A DNA stretch of 64,000 bases from Pseudomonas baltica (GTDB lineage Bacteria > Pseudomonadota > Gammaproteobacteria > Pseudomonadales > Pseudomonadaceae), in contig NZ_JACMYH010000001.1 of assembly GCF_014235765.1 (NCBI RefSeq), positions 1,922,001 to 1,986,000 of the forward strand. Reading direction: 5' to 3'. The notes beneath the pieces were generated by a model, which was not told where the DNA came from, ran no database searches, and was given only the letters and a program-made list of their open reading frames with translations. The translations under genes were made by a program, and so were the position numbers. Below, one piece after another: positions 19,822 through 28,906 of this stretch; the stretch's first letter is position 1, and every line of letters begins with the position of its first letter.

Positions 19822-21077
19822 CGATCATCTCCTGGGACGCCACGGGGCAGGCGCAGCTCGGTGAGCGTGCCGCCCTCTTCATGACTATAGAGTTTTACCG
19901 AGCCGCCGGCGCGAGTCACGCTGGCCTTGCTCAAGAACAGGCCAAGGCCGAAGCCCTTGCCCTTGGTAGTGAAGAACGGTTTGCCGATCTGCTCGGCAAT
20001 GGCCAGGGGAACACCCGCGCCGTGGTCGCGGATGACGATGAAGATGTCTTCACTGTCCCAGTCCAGCTTGACCTCGAGGTTGTCGGGGCAGGCATCGGCG
20101 GCGTTGTTGAGCAGGTTGAGCAGCGCCTGGGTGAGGTCCGGAGGCGGCGACAGGTGCGGCACCTCGCCTTGGCCCAGGCGGTGGAAACGGTAGCTGGACT
20201 CGGGGCGCATCAGATGCCAGCGATTGAGGGCTTCGTCGAGCCAGGCGGTGACCGGCTGATCGACCACGGCCATGCGTCGGTTGGCTTCGGCAGCCCGCAC
20301 CAGTTGCTGGAGGGTTTCCTTGCACAGCTTGACCTGATCCTGCAGCACCTGCAGGTCTTCCTGCAGTTCAGGCTGGGGATGGTCCTGGCGCATTTCCTTG
20401 AGCAGCACGCTCATGGTGGCGAGCGGCGTACCCAGCTCATGGGCAGCGCCCGCAGCCTCGGTGGCCACGGCCAGCAGTTGCTGGTCACGCAGGCCCTCTT
20501 CGCGGCGCTGGGCACGCAGCTGTTCCTGGCGCCGCAGCTCCTCGGCCATCTTGGCGGCGAAGAAGGTAATCACCGAAGCAGCCAGGGCGAAGCTCAGCCA
20601 CATGCCGTAGATCTGCAGGTTTTCACGGCCGATCGGCAGCGTGTCGAGGGGGTAGAAGTGCGCCAGCATGAAGGTGTAGCAGGCCAGCGCGATGCCTGAG
20701 AGCACCAGGGAGTAGACCCACGGCAGGGTCACGGCCGCAATGGTCAGGGGCACTAGGTAGTAGGACACGAACGGATTGGCGCCGCCGCCCGAATAGTAGA
20801 GCAGGACACTGTGGATCAGCAGGTCGCAGGCCAGTTGCAGGGCGTACTCGAGCTCGGTGACCGGCAACGAGAAGCGCAGGCGCAGGACGGTCAGCGCGCA
20901 GAGTATGGCAGACACCGCCAGCGTGGTGCTCAGCGCCAGCCAGGGCAACGGCAGCAGGTGCGTCAGGTAGGCGAAACCGACCGAACCGGCCTGAGCGGCC
21001 AGTACCAGGGTGCGGATGAAGGTCAGGCGCCAGAGGTTCTGGCGTGAAGCGGAAAGAGGCATAGGATGGGCGAGCAT
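19818..21077 (-). CDS. roxS: Redox sensor histidine kinase RoxS (RegB/PrrB family)
   Basis: A 419-residue sensor kinase with six N-terminal membrane segments (to about residue 178). The quinone-sensing type motif GGGANPFVSYYLVPL is at residues 97-111. The phospho-acceptor H213 is in the RegB-type H-box AAGAAHELGTPLATMS. C252 in VKLCKETLQQ matches the redox-active cysteine of RegB. The ATPase domain has LLNNAADACPD, DHGAGVP and KGFGLGLFLS. The start at 21077 (MLAHPMPLSA) has GGAG 7 bases upstream; a longer frame adds 41 unlikely residues. It is expected to phosphorylate RoxR. Confidence 0.95.
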   Translation of the reverse strand: MLAHPMPLSASRQNLWRLTFIRTLVLAAQAGSVGFAYLTHLLPLPWLALSTTLAVSAILCALTVLRLRFSLPVTELEYALQLACDLLIHSVLLYYSGGGANPFVSYYLVPLTIAAVTLPWVYSLVLSGIALACYTFMLAHFYPLDTLPIGRENLQIYGMWLSFALAASVITFFAAKMAEELRRQEQLRAQRREEGLRDQQLLAVATEAAGAAHELGTPLATMSVLLKEMRQDHPQPELQEDLQVLQDQVKLCKETLQQLVRAAEANRRMAVVDQPVTAWLDEALNRWHLMRPESSYRFHRLGQGEVPHLSPPPDLTQALLNLLNNAADACPDNLEVKLDWDSEDIFIVIRDHGAGVPLAIAEQIGKPFFTTKGKGFGLGLFLSKASVTRAGGSVKLYSHEEGGTLTELRLPRGVPGDDR

Positions 21078-21245
21078 TTGCTCTCCAGTGAGCGCTGCAG
21101 GCGGATCGGTGCAAGTATAACCAACTCGACACGCCGACAGCGGAAACTGCGGCAAATGACCGCGCGAAACGCATGAACCTGGCTCGTTCAGGAACCGCAT
21201 CCGGCCTGGCCAGTCTTACCCAGCACTTACAACAAGGAGTTTTCC

Positions 21246-21956
21246 ATGCCCGTCATCACCCGCAGCGCCGCTTTGGTCCTTGGTGCGAGCCTGTTGGCCA
21301 GCCTTCCAGCACTGGCCGACGAAGCCCGCTACAACCAGATTTCCCTGCGCGCCGAGGTCAGCCAGGAAGTGCCCCGCGACCTGATGCTCGTGACCCTCTA
21401 CAGCGAAGAGCAGAACGCCGACCCGGCCAAGCTCGCCGCCGGCATCACCGAGACCTTGAACAAGGCTCTCGCCCAGGCCCGTGAAGTCAAGGGCGTGATC
21501 GTGCGCCAAGGCAGTCGCAACAGCTACCCGATCTACGACGACAAGGGCCAGACCATCACCGGCTGGCGTGAACGCGCGGAAGTGCGCCTGGAAAGCGCCG
21601 ACTTCCCCGCGCTGTCCAAACTCACCGGCGAACTGCTGCAGAGCCTGAAAATGGGCGCCATGGACTTCTCGATCGCCGACAAGACCCGCAAGCAGAGCGA
21701 AGACGCCCTGCTCAAGGAAGCCGTCGCTGCGTTCAAGGCCCGTGCTCAACTGGCCACCGACGCCTTGGGTGGCAAGAGCTACAAGGTGGTCAATCTCAAC
21801 CTCAACAGCGCGGGCTACCCGCGGCCCTACGCGTCCGCCCCGATGATGATGAAAGCCGCCCGTTCCGACGCCGCCCCGGTAACCCCGGACGTGGAAGCCG
21901 GCACCAGCGAGGTCAGCATCAACGCTGATGGCGTCATCGAAGTCGTGATGCCTTGA
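21246..21956 (+). CDS. Periplasmic SIMPL-domain protein (DUF541)
   Basis: A 236-residue protein with a Sec signal peptide ending near LPALADEARY, followed by a SIMPL/DUF541 domain. Family members are periplasmic or outer-membrane proteins, some linked to oxidative-stress resistance, with no known enzymatic activity. Typical motifs are RAEVSQEVPRDLMLV near the mature N-terminus and SYKVVNLNLNSAGYPRPY in the C-terminal part. An AAGGAG site precedes the start. The gene lies between roxS (divergent) and the first dppA-like gene, as PA4495 does in PAO1. Confidence 0.85.
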   Translation: MPVITRSAALVLGASLLASLPALADEARYNQISLRAEVSQEVPRDLMLVTLYSEEQNADPAKLAAGITETLNKALAQAREVKGVIVRQGSRNSYPIYDDKGQTITGWRERAEVRLESADFPALSKLTGELLQSLKMGAMDFSIADKTRKQSEDALLKEAVAAFKARAQLATDALGGKSYKVVNLNLNSAGYPRPYASAPMMMKAARSDAAPVTPDVEAGTSEVSINADGVIEVVMP

Positions 21957-22019
21957 TGCGCTGCCGTCCTTGATCGGGCGGCCCTATCCCCCTATTGCCA
22001 TTCATCTGCCGAGGCCCCC

Positions 22020-23621
22020 ATGCACATCCCCGCCTTCAAGCCACTGCTCCTGACCGCTGCCCTGTGTGCCGGGATGCCCATGGCCCAGGCCGCGAGCACC
22101 CTGGTGTACTGCTCCGAAGCCAGCCCCGCCGGCTTCGACCCTAGCCAATACACCAGCGGCACCGATTTCGACGCTTCGGCGGAAACCGTCTTCAATCGCC
22201 TGACCCAGTTCAAGCGCGGCGGCACCGAAGTCGAGCCTGGCCTGGCCACCTCCTGGGACGTATCGGCGGACGGTTTGAGCTACACCTTTAACTTGCGCGA
22301 AGGGGTCAAGTTCCACAGCACCGACTACTTCACGCCCAGCCGCGATTTCAACGCCGACGACGTGCTGTTCACCTTCCAGCGCCTGCTCGATCCCGAGCAC
22401 CCCTTTCGCAAGGCCTACCCTTCGGAATCGCCCTACTTCACCGACATGGGCTTGAACACCAACATCAAGTCGGTCAGCAAACAGGACGAGCACACCGTCG
22501 TCTTCACCCTCGCCACGGTCGATGCCGCGTTCGTGCAGAACCTGGCCATGAGCTTCGCCTCGGTGCAATCCGCCGAATATGCCGCGCAGCTGCTCAAGCA
22601 GGGCAAGGCTGCCGACATCAATCAGAAACCGATCGGCACCGGCCCGTTCGTCTTCAAGCGCTATCAGAAGGATTCGCAGATCCGCTACGTTGCCAACAAG
22701 GCGTACTGGAAGCCTGAAGACGTCAAGCTCGACAATTTGATCTTCGCGATCAACACCGATGCTGCCGTGCGCCTGCAGAAACTCAAGGCCGGCGAATGCC
22801 AGGTCAGCGGCTATCCGCGGCCCGCCGACATCGAGGTGATGAAACAGGACCCCAACCTGCGTGTGCTCAGCCAGCCCGGCTTCAACCTGGGCTTCCTTGC
22901 ATACAACGTGACCCATCCGCCGCTCGATCAACTCAAGGTGCGTCAGGCACTGGACATGGCGATCGACAAGCCCGCCATCATCAAAGCGGTGTACCAGAGC
23001 GCCGGCCAACTGGCACAGAACGCCCTGCCCCCCGCGCAATGGTCTTACGACACGGGCATCAAGGACGCGCCCCACGACATCACCAAGGCCCGCGCGCTAC
23101 TCAAGGAAGCCGGGATCAAGGAAGGCACGACTATCGACCTGTGGGCCATGACGGTGCAGCGCGCTTCCAACCCCAACGCACGCATGTCGGCGCAAATGAT
23201 CCAGAGCGATTGGGCCAAGGTCGGCATCAAGGCCAACATCGTCAGCTACGAATGGGGCGAGTACATCAAGCGCGCCAAGAACGGCGAGCACGACACCATG
23301 ATCTACGGCTGGACCGGCGACAACGGCGACCCCGACAACTGGCTCGGTGTGCTCTACAGCTGTGCGGCGGTCAAGGGCAGCAACTACGCCAAATGGTGCG
23401 ACCCGGCCTACGACAAACTGATCCAGCAGGCCAAGTTGAGCAGCGATCGCGACGAGCGTGTGAAGCTGTACCAGCAGGCGCAACGCATCCTCAAGCAACA
23501 GGTGCCGATCACACCCATCGCGAACTCCACGGTGTTCCAGCCCATGCGCAAGGAAGTTCAGGACTTCCGCATCAGCCCCTTCGGCCTGACCCCTTTCTAC
23601 GGTGTCAGCCTCTCGCAGTGA
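22020..23621 (+). CDS. Dipeptide-binding protein, copy 1 of 4 (DppA-like)
   Basis: A 533-residue cluster C (SBP family 5) solute-binding protein for peptide import. The signal peptide ends GMPMAQA-AS, and the mature protein starts with STLVYCSEASPAGFDPSQYT. Family features include YTFNLREGVKFHSTDYF and the conserved ligand-pocket segment YGWTGDNGDPDNWLG near residues 434-448. It is the first of four paralogues ahead of dppBCDF, equivalent in position to dppA1 of PAO1. Paralogues with one permease usually widen peptide specificity. A hairpin follows the stop. Exact ligand is unknown. Confidence 0.92.
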   Translation: MHIPAFKPLLLTAALCAGMPMAQAASTLVYCSEASPAGFDPSQYTSGTDFDASAETVFNRLTQFKRGGTEVEPGLATSWDVSADGLSYTFNLREGVKFHSTDYFTPSRDFNADDVLFTFQRLLDPEHPFRKAYPSESPYFTDMGLNTNIKSVSKQDEHTVVFTLATVDAAFVQNLAMSFASVQSAEYAAQLLKQGKAADINQKPIGTGPFVFKRYQKDSQIRYVANKAYWKPEDVKLDNLIFAINTDAAVRLQKLKAGECQVSGYPRPADIEVMKQDPNLRVLSQPGFNLGFLAYNVTHPPLDQLKVRQALDMAIDKPAIIKAVYQSAGQLAQNALPPAQWSYDTGIKDAPHDITKARALLKEAGIKEGTTIDLWAMTVQRASNPNARMSAQMIQSDWAKVGIKANIVSYEWGEYIKRAKNGEHDTMIYGWTGDNGDPDNWLGVLYSCAAVKGSNYAKWCDPAYDKLIQQAKLSSDRDERVKLYQQAQRILKQQVPITPIANSTVFQPMRKEVQDFRISPFGLTPFYGVSLSQ

Positions 23622-23630
23622 TACCTAACG

Positions 23631-23664
23631 CCCCATTGCAGTGCGCCAGCGTGGTGCAGTGGGG
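23631..23664 (+). terminator. Hairpin after binding-protein copy 1
   Basis: Arms CCCCATTGCA (23631-23640) and TGCAGTGGGG (23655-23664) pair with one G-U. There is no T-run, so it may act as mRNA-end protection or partial termination. Confidence 0.6.
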
Positions 23665-23877
23665 TCGATAAGCGTGCGTTCTGCTGCAAAACGTTATTGA
23701 TCGTGCGTTCAACTATCGAAAAAATTATATCGATGCGACATTCGTGTACGCCCGTCCCACCGTTTCAACCCCGATTCGATGCAAACAGTTGATTTGGGTA
23801 TGCCGCCTGCATAAGTATCGGCCGGGTCGGCCCACAAGGTCGCCCTCATTCTTAAAATGACAACAACTGAGGCCACC

Positions 23878-25479
23878 ATGCTCAAAACCGCGGTCATTCC
23901 GTTCATCGTCGGGGCCGGCCTGCTTGCCAGCGCCCCTTTCGCCCATGCTGCGAGCAACCTTGTATTCTGCTCCGAAGGCAGTCCGGCGGGTTTTGACCCG
24001 GCGCTGTATACCAGTGGCACGGATTTCGACGCTTCTGCAGAAACCGTCTTCAACCGTCTGAGCCAGTTCGAGCGCGGCGGCACTGCGGTCATTCCTGGCC
24101 TGGCCACGAGCTGGGACATCTCCGAAGACGCACTGACCTACACCTTCCACCTGCGCGAAGGGGTCAAGTTCCACACCACCGACTACTTCAAGCCGTCCCG
24201 CGAATTCAACGCCGACGACGTGCTGTTCACGTTCAACCGCATGATCGACAAGAACATGCCGTTCCGCAAAGCCTATCCGACCGAGTTCCCGTACTTCACC
24301 GACATGGGCATGGACGAGAACATCACCAACATCGAGAAGCTCGACGACCACACCGTGCGCTTCACCTTGAAGACCGTCGACGCCGCGTTCATCCAGAACA
24401 TGGCAATGAGCTTCGCCTCGATCCAGTCCGCCGAATACGCCGCCCAGTTGCTCAAGCAGGGCAAGGCCGCCGACATCAACCAGAAGCCAATCGGCACTGG
24501 CCCGTTCGTGTTCAACCGCTACCAGAAAGACGCGCAGATTCGCTACAAGGGCAACAAGGACTACTGGAACCCGGATGACGTGAAGATCGACAACCTGATC
24601 TTCGCCATCACCACCGATGCATCGGTGCGCATGCAGAAGCTCAAGAAGAACGAGTGCCAGGTCAGCGTGTACCCACGCCCGGCCGACCTCAAGCCGCTCA
24701 AGGAAGACAACAAGCTGCAGATGCCCGACCAGGCCGGCTTCAACCTGGGCTACATCGCCTACAACGTCACCCATGAACCGCTCGGCAACCTCAAGGTCCG
24801 CCAGGCGCTGGACATGGCAGTGAACAAGAAAAGCATCATCGAAGCCGTGTATCAGGGCGCCGGCCAGCTGGCAGTGAACGCCATGCCGCCGACCCAGTGG
24901 TCCTACGATGAAAGCATCAAGGACGCCGGCTACAACGTGGAAGAGGCCAAGAAGCTGCTCAAGGAGGCCGGCGTCAAGGAAGGTACCGAGATCACCCTGT
25001 GGGCAATGCCGGTGCAGCGTCCCTACAACCCCAACGCCAAGCTGATGGCCGAGATGCTGCAATCGGACTGGGCCAAGGTGGGTATCAAGGCCAAGATCGT
25101 CAGTTACGAATGGGGTGAGTACCTCAAGCGAGCCAAGGCCGGCGAGACCGATGCCATGCTCATCGGCTGGAGCGGCGACAACGGTGACCCGGACAACTGG
25201 CTCGGCACCCTGTACGGCTGCGACGCGGTGAACGGTAACAACTTCTCGAAGTGGTGCGACAAGGACTACGACCAGTTGATCAAGACCGCCAAGGCCACGC
25301 CTGACCAGGCCAAGCGCACCGAACTGTACAAGCAGGCTCAGGTGCGCCTCAAGGAACAGGTACCGATCACCCCGATCGCCCACTCCACGGTCTACCAGCC
25401 CATGAGCGCCAAGGTCACCGACTTCAAGATCAGCCCCTTTGGCTTGAACTCGTTCTATGGCGTAGGCCTGAAGGACTGA
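23878..25479 (+). CDS. Dipeptide-binding protein, copy 2 of 4 (DppA-like)
   Basis: A 533-residue SBP family 5 protein closely related to copies 1 and 3. The start MLKTAVIPFIVGAGL at 23878 has GAGG 6 bases upstream, and its length equals copy 1; an ATG at 23857 would add seven residues before the signal peptide. The signal ends FAHA-AS. Motifs include FCSEGSPAGFDPALYTSGTD and LIGWSGDNGDPDNWLG. Compared with copy 1 the lid residues differ (SGD for TGD in the DNGDPDN segment), hinting at different peptide preference. By position it corresponds to dppA2 of PAO1. Confidence 0.92.
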   Translation: MLKTAVIPFIVGAGLLASAPFAHAASNLVFCSEGSPAGFDPALYTSGTDFDASAETVFNRLSQFERGGTAVIPGLATSWDISEDALTYTFHLREGVKFHTTDYFKPSREFNADDVLFTFNRMIDKNMPFRKAYPTEFPYFTDMGMDENITNIEKLDDHTVRFTLKTVDAAFIQNMAMSFASIQSAEYAAQLLKQGKAADINQKPIGTGPFVFNRYQKDAQIRYKGNKDYWNPDDVKIDNLIFAITTDASVRMQKLKKNECQVSVYPRPADLKPLKEDNKLQMPDQAGFNLGYIAYNVTHEPLGNLKVRQALDMAVNKKSIIEAVYQGAGQLAVNAMPPTQWSYDESIKDAGYNVEEAKKLLKEAGVKEGTEITLWAMPVQRPYNPNAKLMAEMLQSDWAKVGIKAKIVSYEWGEYLKRAKAGETDAMLIGWSGDNGDPDNWLGTLYGCDAVNGNNFSKWCDKDYDQLIKTAKATPDQAKRTELYKQAQVRLKEQVPITPIAHSTVYQPMSAKVTDFKISPFGLNSFYGVGLKD

Positions 25480-25505
25480 CCCCGGGCATCTCTCCTGACG
25501 CAGGC

Positions 25506-25533
25506 GGACGACGGACCGAAAGGTCCGTCGTCC
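25506..25533 (+). terminator. Perfect 12-bp hairpin with GAAA loop after copy 2
   Basis: GGACGACGGACC (25506-25517), loop GAAA, then GGTCCGTCGTCC (25522-25533): all 12 pairs are Watson-Crick with a GNRA tetraloop. No U-tract follows, so strong mRNA stabilisation is as likely as termination. Confidence 0.7.
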
Positions 25534-25693
25534 ACTTCGCTTGCACGAACGCCAGGATTTTTCCCACAGCACTACCGGAATACGCCGACATACACCTTAG
25601 TCAAATGGAACTAGCTTTCCTTGGCGACGGCCGTCCTATTCCTGCCAGGGGACTGGCGACCCACGATCGGAAAACAACAAGACAGGGACTATC

Positions 25694-27292
25694 ATGCGAC
25701 ATACAAAGCTTTGCTCCGCCATGCTCGCTCTGGGCCTGCTCGGCCAGGTCGGCCTCAGCCAGGCCGCGAACAGCCTGGTGTACTGCTCCGAAGGCAGCCC
25801 CGCAGGTTTCGACATCGCCCAGTACACCAGCGGGACCGACAACGATGCTTCGCAACCGATCTACAACCGCCTGACCGAATTCGAAAAAGGCGGGACCAGT
25901 GTTATTCCCGCACTGGCCACCAAATGGGACATCTCGGAAGACGGCCTGACCTACACCTTCCACCTGCGCGAAGGGGTCAAGTTCCACAGTAACGAGGCGT
26001 TCAAGCCGACCCGCGACTTCAACGCCGACGACGTGCTGTTCACCTTCAACCGCATGCTCGACCCCAACCAGCCGTTCCGCAAGGCCTACCCCACCGAGTT
26101 TCCCTACTTCGTCAGCATGAGCCTGGACAAGAACATCGCCAAGGTCGAAAAAGCCGACGACCACACCGTGGTGTTCACCCTCAACGCCGTGGATGCCGCG
26201 TTCGTGCAGAACATCGCCATGAACTTTGCCTCCATCCTGTCCGCCGAGTACGCCGACCAGCTGCTCAAGGGCGGCAACATGCGCGACATCAACCAGAAGC
26301 CGATCGGCACCGGCCCGTTCGCCTTCCAGCGTTACCAGAAGGACTCGCAGATCCGCTACAAGGCCAACCCGCAGTACTGGGACATGAGCCAGGTAAAGGT
26401 CGACCAGTTGATTTTCGCCATCAACACCGATGCTTCGGTGCGCATGCAGAAGCTCAAGAAGAACGAGTGCCAGGTGACGGCCTACCCACGCCCCGCCGAC
26501 CTCGCGGGCCTCAAGGCAGACCCCAAGCTCAAGGTCATGGAGCAGGCTGGCTACAACTTGGGCTACATCACCTACAACGTGCGCCACAAGCCGTTCGACC
26601 AGCTGGAAGTGCGCCAGGCGATGGACATGGCGGTGAACAAGGACGCCATCCTCAAGGCCGTCTACCAGGGTGCCGGGCAGAAAGCAGTCAATGCCATGCC
26701 GCCGACTCAGTGGTCCTACGACGAGAGCATCAAGGACGCGCCTTTCGACCCGGAGAAAGCCAAGCAGATGCTGCAGGCCGCCGGGGTCAAGGAAGGCACC
26801 GAGATCACCCTCTGGGCCATGCCCGTGCAGCGTCCGTACAACCCCAACGCCAAGCTGATGGCTGAAATGCTGCAGGCCGACTGGGGCAAGATCGGCCTCA
26901 AGGTCAAGATCGTCAGCTACGAATGGGGCGAGTACCTGGACCGTACCAAACGCGGCGAACACGACGTTTCGCTGATTGGCTGGACTGGCGACAATGGTGA
27001 CCCGGACAACTGGTTGGGCACGCTGTACAGCTGCGATGCGATTGGCAGCAACAACTACTCGATGTGGTGCAACCAGGACTACGACAAGCTGGTGCAGCAG
27101 GCCAAGCGCGTGACCGATCGCGACGAGCGCAGCGTGCTCTATCGCCAGGCGCAGCAGTTGCTCAAGCAGCAGGTGCCGATCACCCCGATCGCCCACTCCA
27201 CCGTCAACCAGCCGGTCAGCGCCAAGGTCGACGGCTTCAAGGTCAGCCCGTTCGGGCGTAACGATTTCGGCGGCGTAAGCGTCCGCGACTAG
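25694..27292 (+). CDS. Dipeptide-binding protein, copy 3 of 4 (DppA-like)
   Basis: A 532-residue SBP family 5 protein. The signal peptide (MRHTKLCSAMLALGLLGQVG) ends near LSQA-AN, and the mature part starts NSLVYCSEGSPAGFDIAQYT. It shares YTFHLREGVKFHSNEAF and LIGWTGDNGDPDNWLG with the other copies. It differs from copies 1 and 2 near the N-terminus, with DNDASQPIYNRL in place of DFDASAETVFNRL. A long hairpin follows. In PAO1 the dipeptidase mdpA and the repressor psdR lie between the second and third dppA genes; here there is only a 214-base spacer. Confidence 0.92.
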   Translation: MRHTKLCSAMLALGLLGQVGLSQAANSLVYCSEGSPAGFDIAQYTSGTDNDASQPIYNRLTEFEKGGTSVIPALATKWDISEDGLTYTFHLREGVKFHSNEAFKPTRDFNADDVLFTFNRMLDPNQPFRKAYPTEFPYFVSMSLDKNIAKVEKADDHTVVFTLNAVDAAFVQNIAMNFASILSAEYADQLLKGGNMRDINQKPIGTGPFAFQRYQKDSQIRYKANPQYWDMSQVKVDQLIFAINTDASVRMQKLKKNECQVTAYPRPADLAGLKADPKLKVMEQAGYNLGYITYNVRHKPFDQLEVRQAMDMAVNKDAILKAVYQGAGQKAVNAMPPTQWSYDESIKDAPFDPEKAKQMLQAAGVKEGTEITLWAMPVQRPYNPNAKLMAEMLQADWGKIGLKVKIVSYEWGEYLDRTKRGEHDVSLIGWTGDNGDPDNWLGTLYSCDAIGSNNYSMWCNQDYDKLVQQAKRVTDRDERSVLYRQAQQLLKQQVPITPIAHSTVNQPVSAKVDGFKVSPFGRNDFGGVSVRD

Positions 27293-27306
27293 ATAACCCC
27301 CGCCCT

Positions 27307-27345
27307 CCCAAACCTATGGTCGTGCCATGGGTTTGGGGAGCTTTT
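27307..27345 (+). terminator. Rho-independent terminator after copy 3
   Basis: CCCAAACC (27307-27314) pairs with GGTTTGGG (27330-27337), extended by an ATGG/CCAT inner stem around the loop TCGTG. GAGCTTTT follows. Probably separates the binding-protein gene from the porin gene. Confidence 0.8.
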
Positions 27346-27360
27346 GGCAAAAAAGAGCAA

Positions 27361-27372
27361 GCAAACGTTTGC
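27361..27372. promoter_or_regulatory. LacI-type palindrome upstream of the porin gene
   Basis: GCAAACGTTTGC is a perfect 12-bp palindrome with the central CG typical of LacI/GalR-family operators, and it matches the core of the E. coli PurR site. It lies 83 bases before the porin start. No LacI-family gene is present in the window, so the regulator is unknown. Confidence 0.4.
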
Positions 27373-27454
27373 AACTGTCACCACCCGCCATGGATAGGGC
27401 ACAAGCCGCACTCGATAAAGCGGCAATAAAACCAAAAAATGTAAGGAGCTTCAG

Positions 27455-28834
27455 TTGAAAATCACCAAGAGAGCAGTACTCACGTTGTCCTTGAGCGGTT
27501 TCACGCCCCTGGCCCTGGCCGAAGAAGTCAGCCAGGCTTTCGTCCCTCTCAGCGTCAAGACCAGCAGCGCCCAGGATGAAGCCCAGGGCTTCATCGAGGA
27601 CTCGAGCCTGACCGGCTCGACGCGCAACTGGTTCGCCAAGGAAAAAGGCAAGCGCGGCCTGACCTGGGGCATCAACAAAGGCAACGGCGCCACCGAACGC
27701 ACCGGCAGCCGCGACACCTGGGTACAGGGCACCATCGTCAACTACACCTCGGGCTTTACCCAAGGCACGGTAGGTTTCAGCACCGAAGTGGCGGCCTACA
27801 ACACCGTGGCTCTGGAGCAAGGCAAAGGCCGCGTGGCTGGCGGCGGCAACCGCACCCTGACCGACCACGACGGCGAAGTGGTCGACCAGTGGACCAAGGC
27901 AGGCCTGGCCAACCTCAAGGCACGGGTTTCAAACACGGTGGTGACCGCCGGGCGGCAATCGCTGAACACACCGGTGCTGGCCTTCATCGGCAACCGTGCC
28001 CTGCCCTCCAGCTTCGAAGGTGTCAGCGTGCACAGCGCCGAGTTCGACAACCTCGATTTCGACCTCGGTACGTTCAGCCGGGTGTCGCCGCGCACCGAGC
28101 AGGGCCTGAGCAAATTCAGGACCGAGTACGGCAACGGCACCACTACCGATCAGGTCAACATCTTCGGCCTCAACTACCAGCCGCTGAAAAGCCTGACCAC
28201 CAGCCTGTACGCGTCCAACGTCAAGGATGTCTGGAACCAGTACTATTTCGGCGCAGCCCATGAATTGGGGGATGCCTCGGTACTGAGCCTGAGCACCGGG
28301 TTCAACTATTACAAGACCAAGGATGCGGGCAGCGCCAAGATGGGTGCCATCGACAACGACACCTACAGCCTGTCGTTGACCGCGACGCACAAGGCGCACA
28401 GCCTGACGCTGGCCTTCCAGGAAGTGAACGGCGACGAATACTTCGACTATTTGCACGAGACCAACGCCATCTTCCTGGCCAACTCGCTGTTCTCCGACTA
28501 CAACGGCCCGAACGAAAAATCGTTCCAGGTCGGCTACGGGCTGGACATGGCCAGCTATGGCGTACCGGGGCTCAAGTTCAGCGTCTACACCGCGCGCGGC
28601 TGGGGCATCGATGGCACGCGCTACAAGGGTGGCGGCTATGACGGCATTCAGGCTCAGGACGGCGAAAGCCATTACGAGTACGGCTTCGGCACCTCATACG
28701 CCGTGCAGGGCGGGCCATTGAAGGCCAGCACCATTCGCGCGACCTACAGTGCCCACCGCGCCAGCGCCAATCAGGTCGATGGCAGCCTCAACGAGCTGCG
28801 CATCGTCACTACCATTCCGTTCCAGATTCTTTGA
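27455..28834 (+). CDS. opdP: OprD-family outer-membrane porin (OpdP-like)
   Basis: A 459-residue OprD-family porin: a signal peptide ending ALA-EE, the substrate-specific barrel region starting EAQGFIEDSSLTGSTRNWF, a conserved RVSNTVVTAGRQ loop strand, and a C-terminal beta strand ending IPFQIL. The N-terminal FIEDSSL motif is diagnostic of the family. Start is TTG with AAGGAG seven bases upstream. In P. aeruginosa the porin at this site (OpdP, PA4501) lets glycine-glutamate and other dipeptides and carbapenems across the outer membrane. Lying within the binding-protein cluster, it is the likely outer-membrane route for the same peptides. Confidence 0.9.
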   Translation: MKITKRAVLTLSLSGFTPLALAEEVSQAFVPLSVKTSSAQDEAQGFIEDSSLTGSTRNWFAKEKGKRGLTWGINKGNGATERTGSRDTWVQGTIVNYTSGFTQGTVGFSTEVAAYNTVALEQGKGRVAGGGNRTLTDHDGEVVDQWTKAGLANLKARVSNTVVTAGRQSLNTPVLAFIGNRALPSSFEGVSVHSAEFDNLDFDLGTFSRVSPRTEQGLSKFRTEYGNGTTTDQVNIFGLNYQPLKSLTTSLYASNVKDVWNQYYFGAAHELGDASVLSLSTGFNYYKTKDAGSAKMGAIDNDTYSLSLTATHKAHSLTLAFQEVNGDEYFDYLHETNAIFLANSLFSDYNGPNEKSFQVGYGLDMASYGVPGLKFSVYTARGWGIDGTRYKGGGYDGIQAQDGESHYEYGFGTSYAVQGGPLKASTIRATYSAHRASANQVDGSLNELRIVTTIPFQIL

Positions 28835-28842
28835 TCGGCGAG

Positions 28843-28875
28843 CGCTGCCCGTGGTTCGCCGAATCACGGGCAGCG
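28843..28875 (+). terminator. Hairpin after the porin gene
   Basis: CGCTGCCCGTG (28843-28853) and CACGGGCAGCG (28865-28875) form an 11-bp perfect stem with an 11-base loop. No U-run follows. It lies 31 bases before the next start. Confidence 0.65.
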
Positions 28876-28906
28876 ACTACGCTTACGTGCGATTGCGAGG
28901 GCAACG

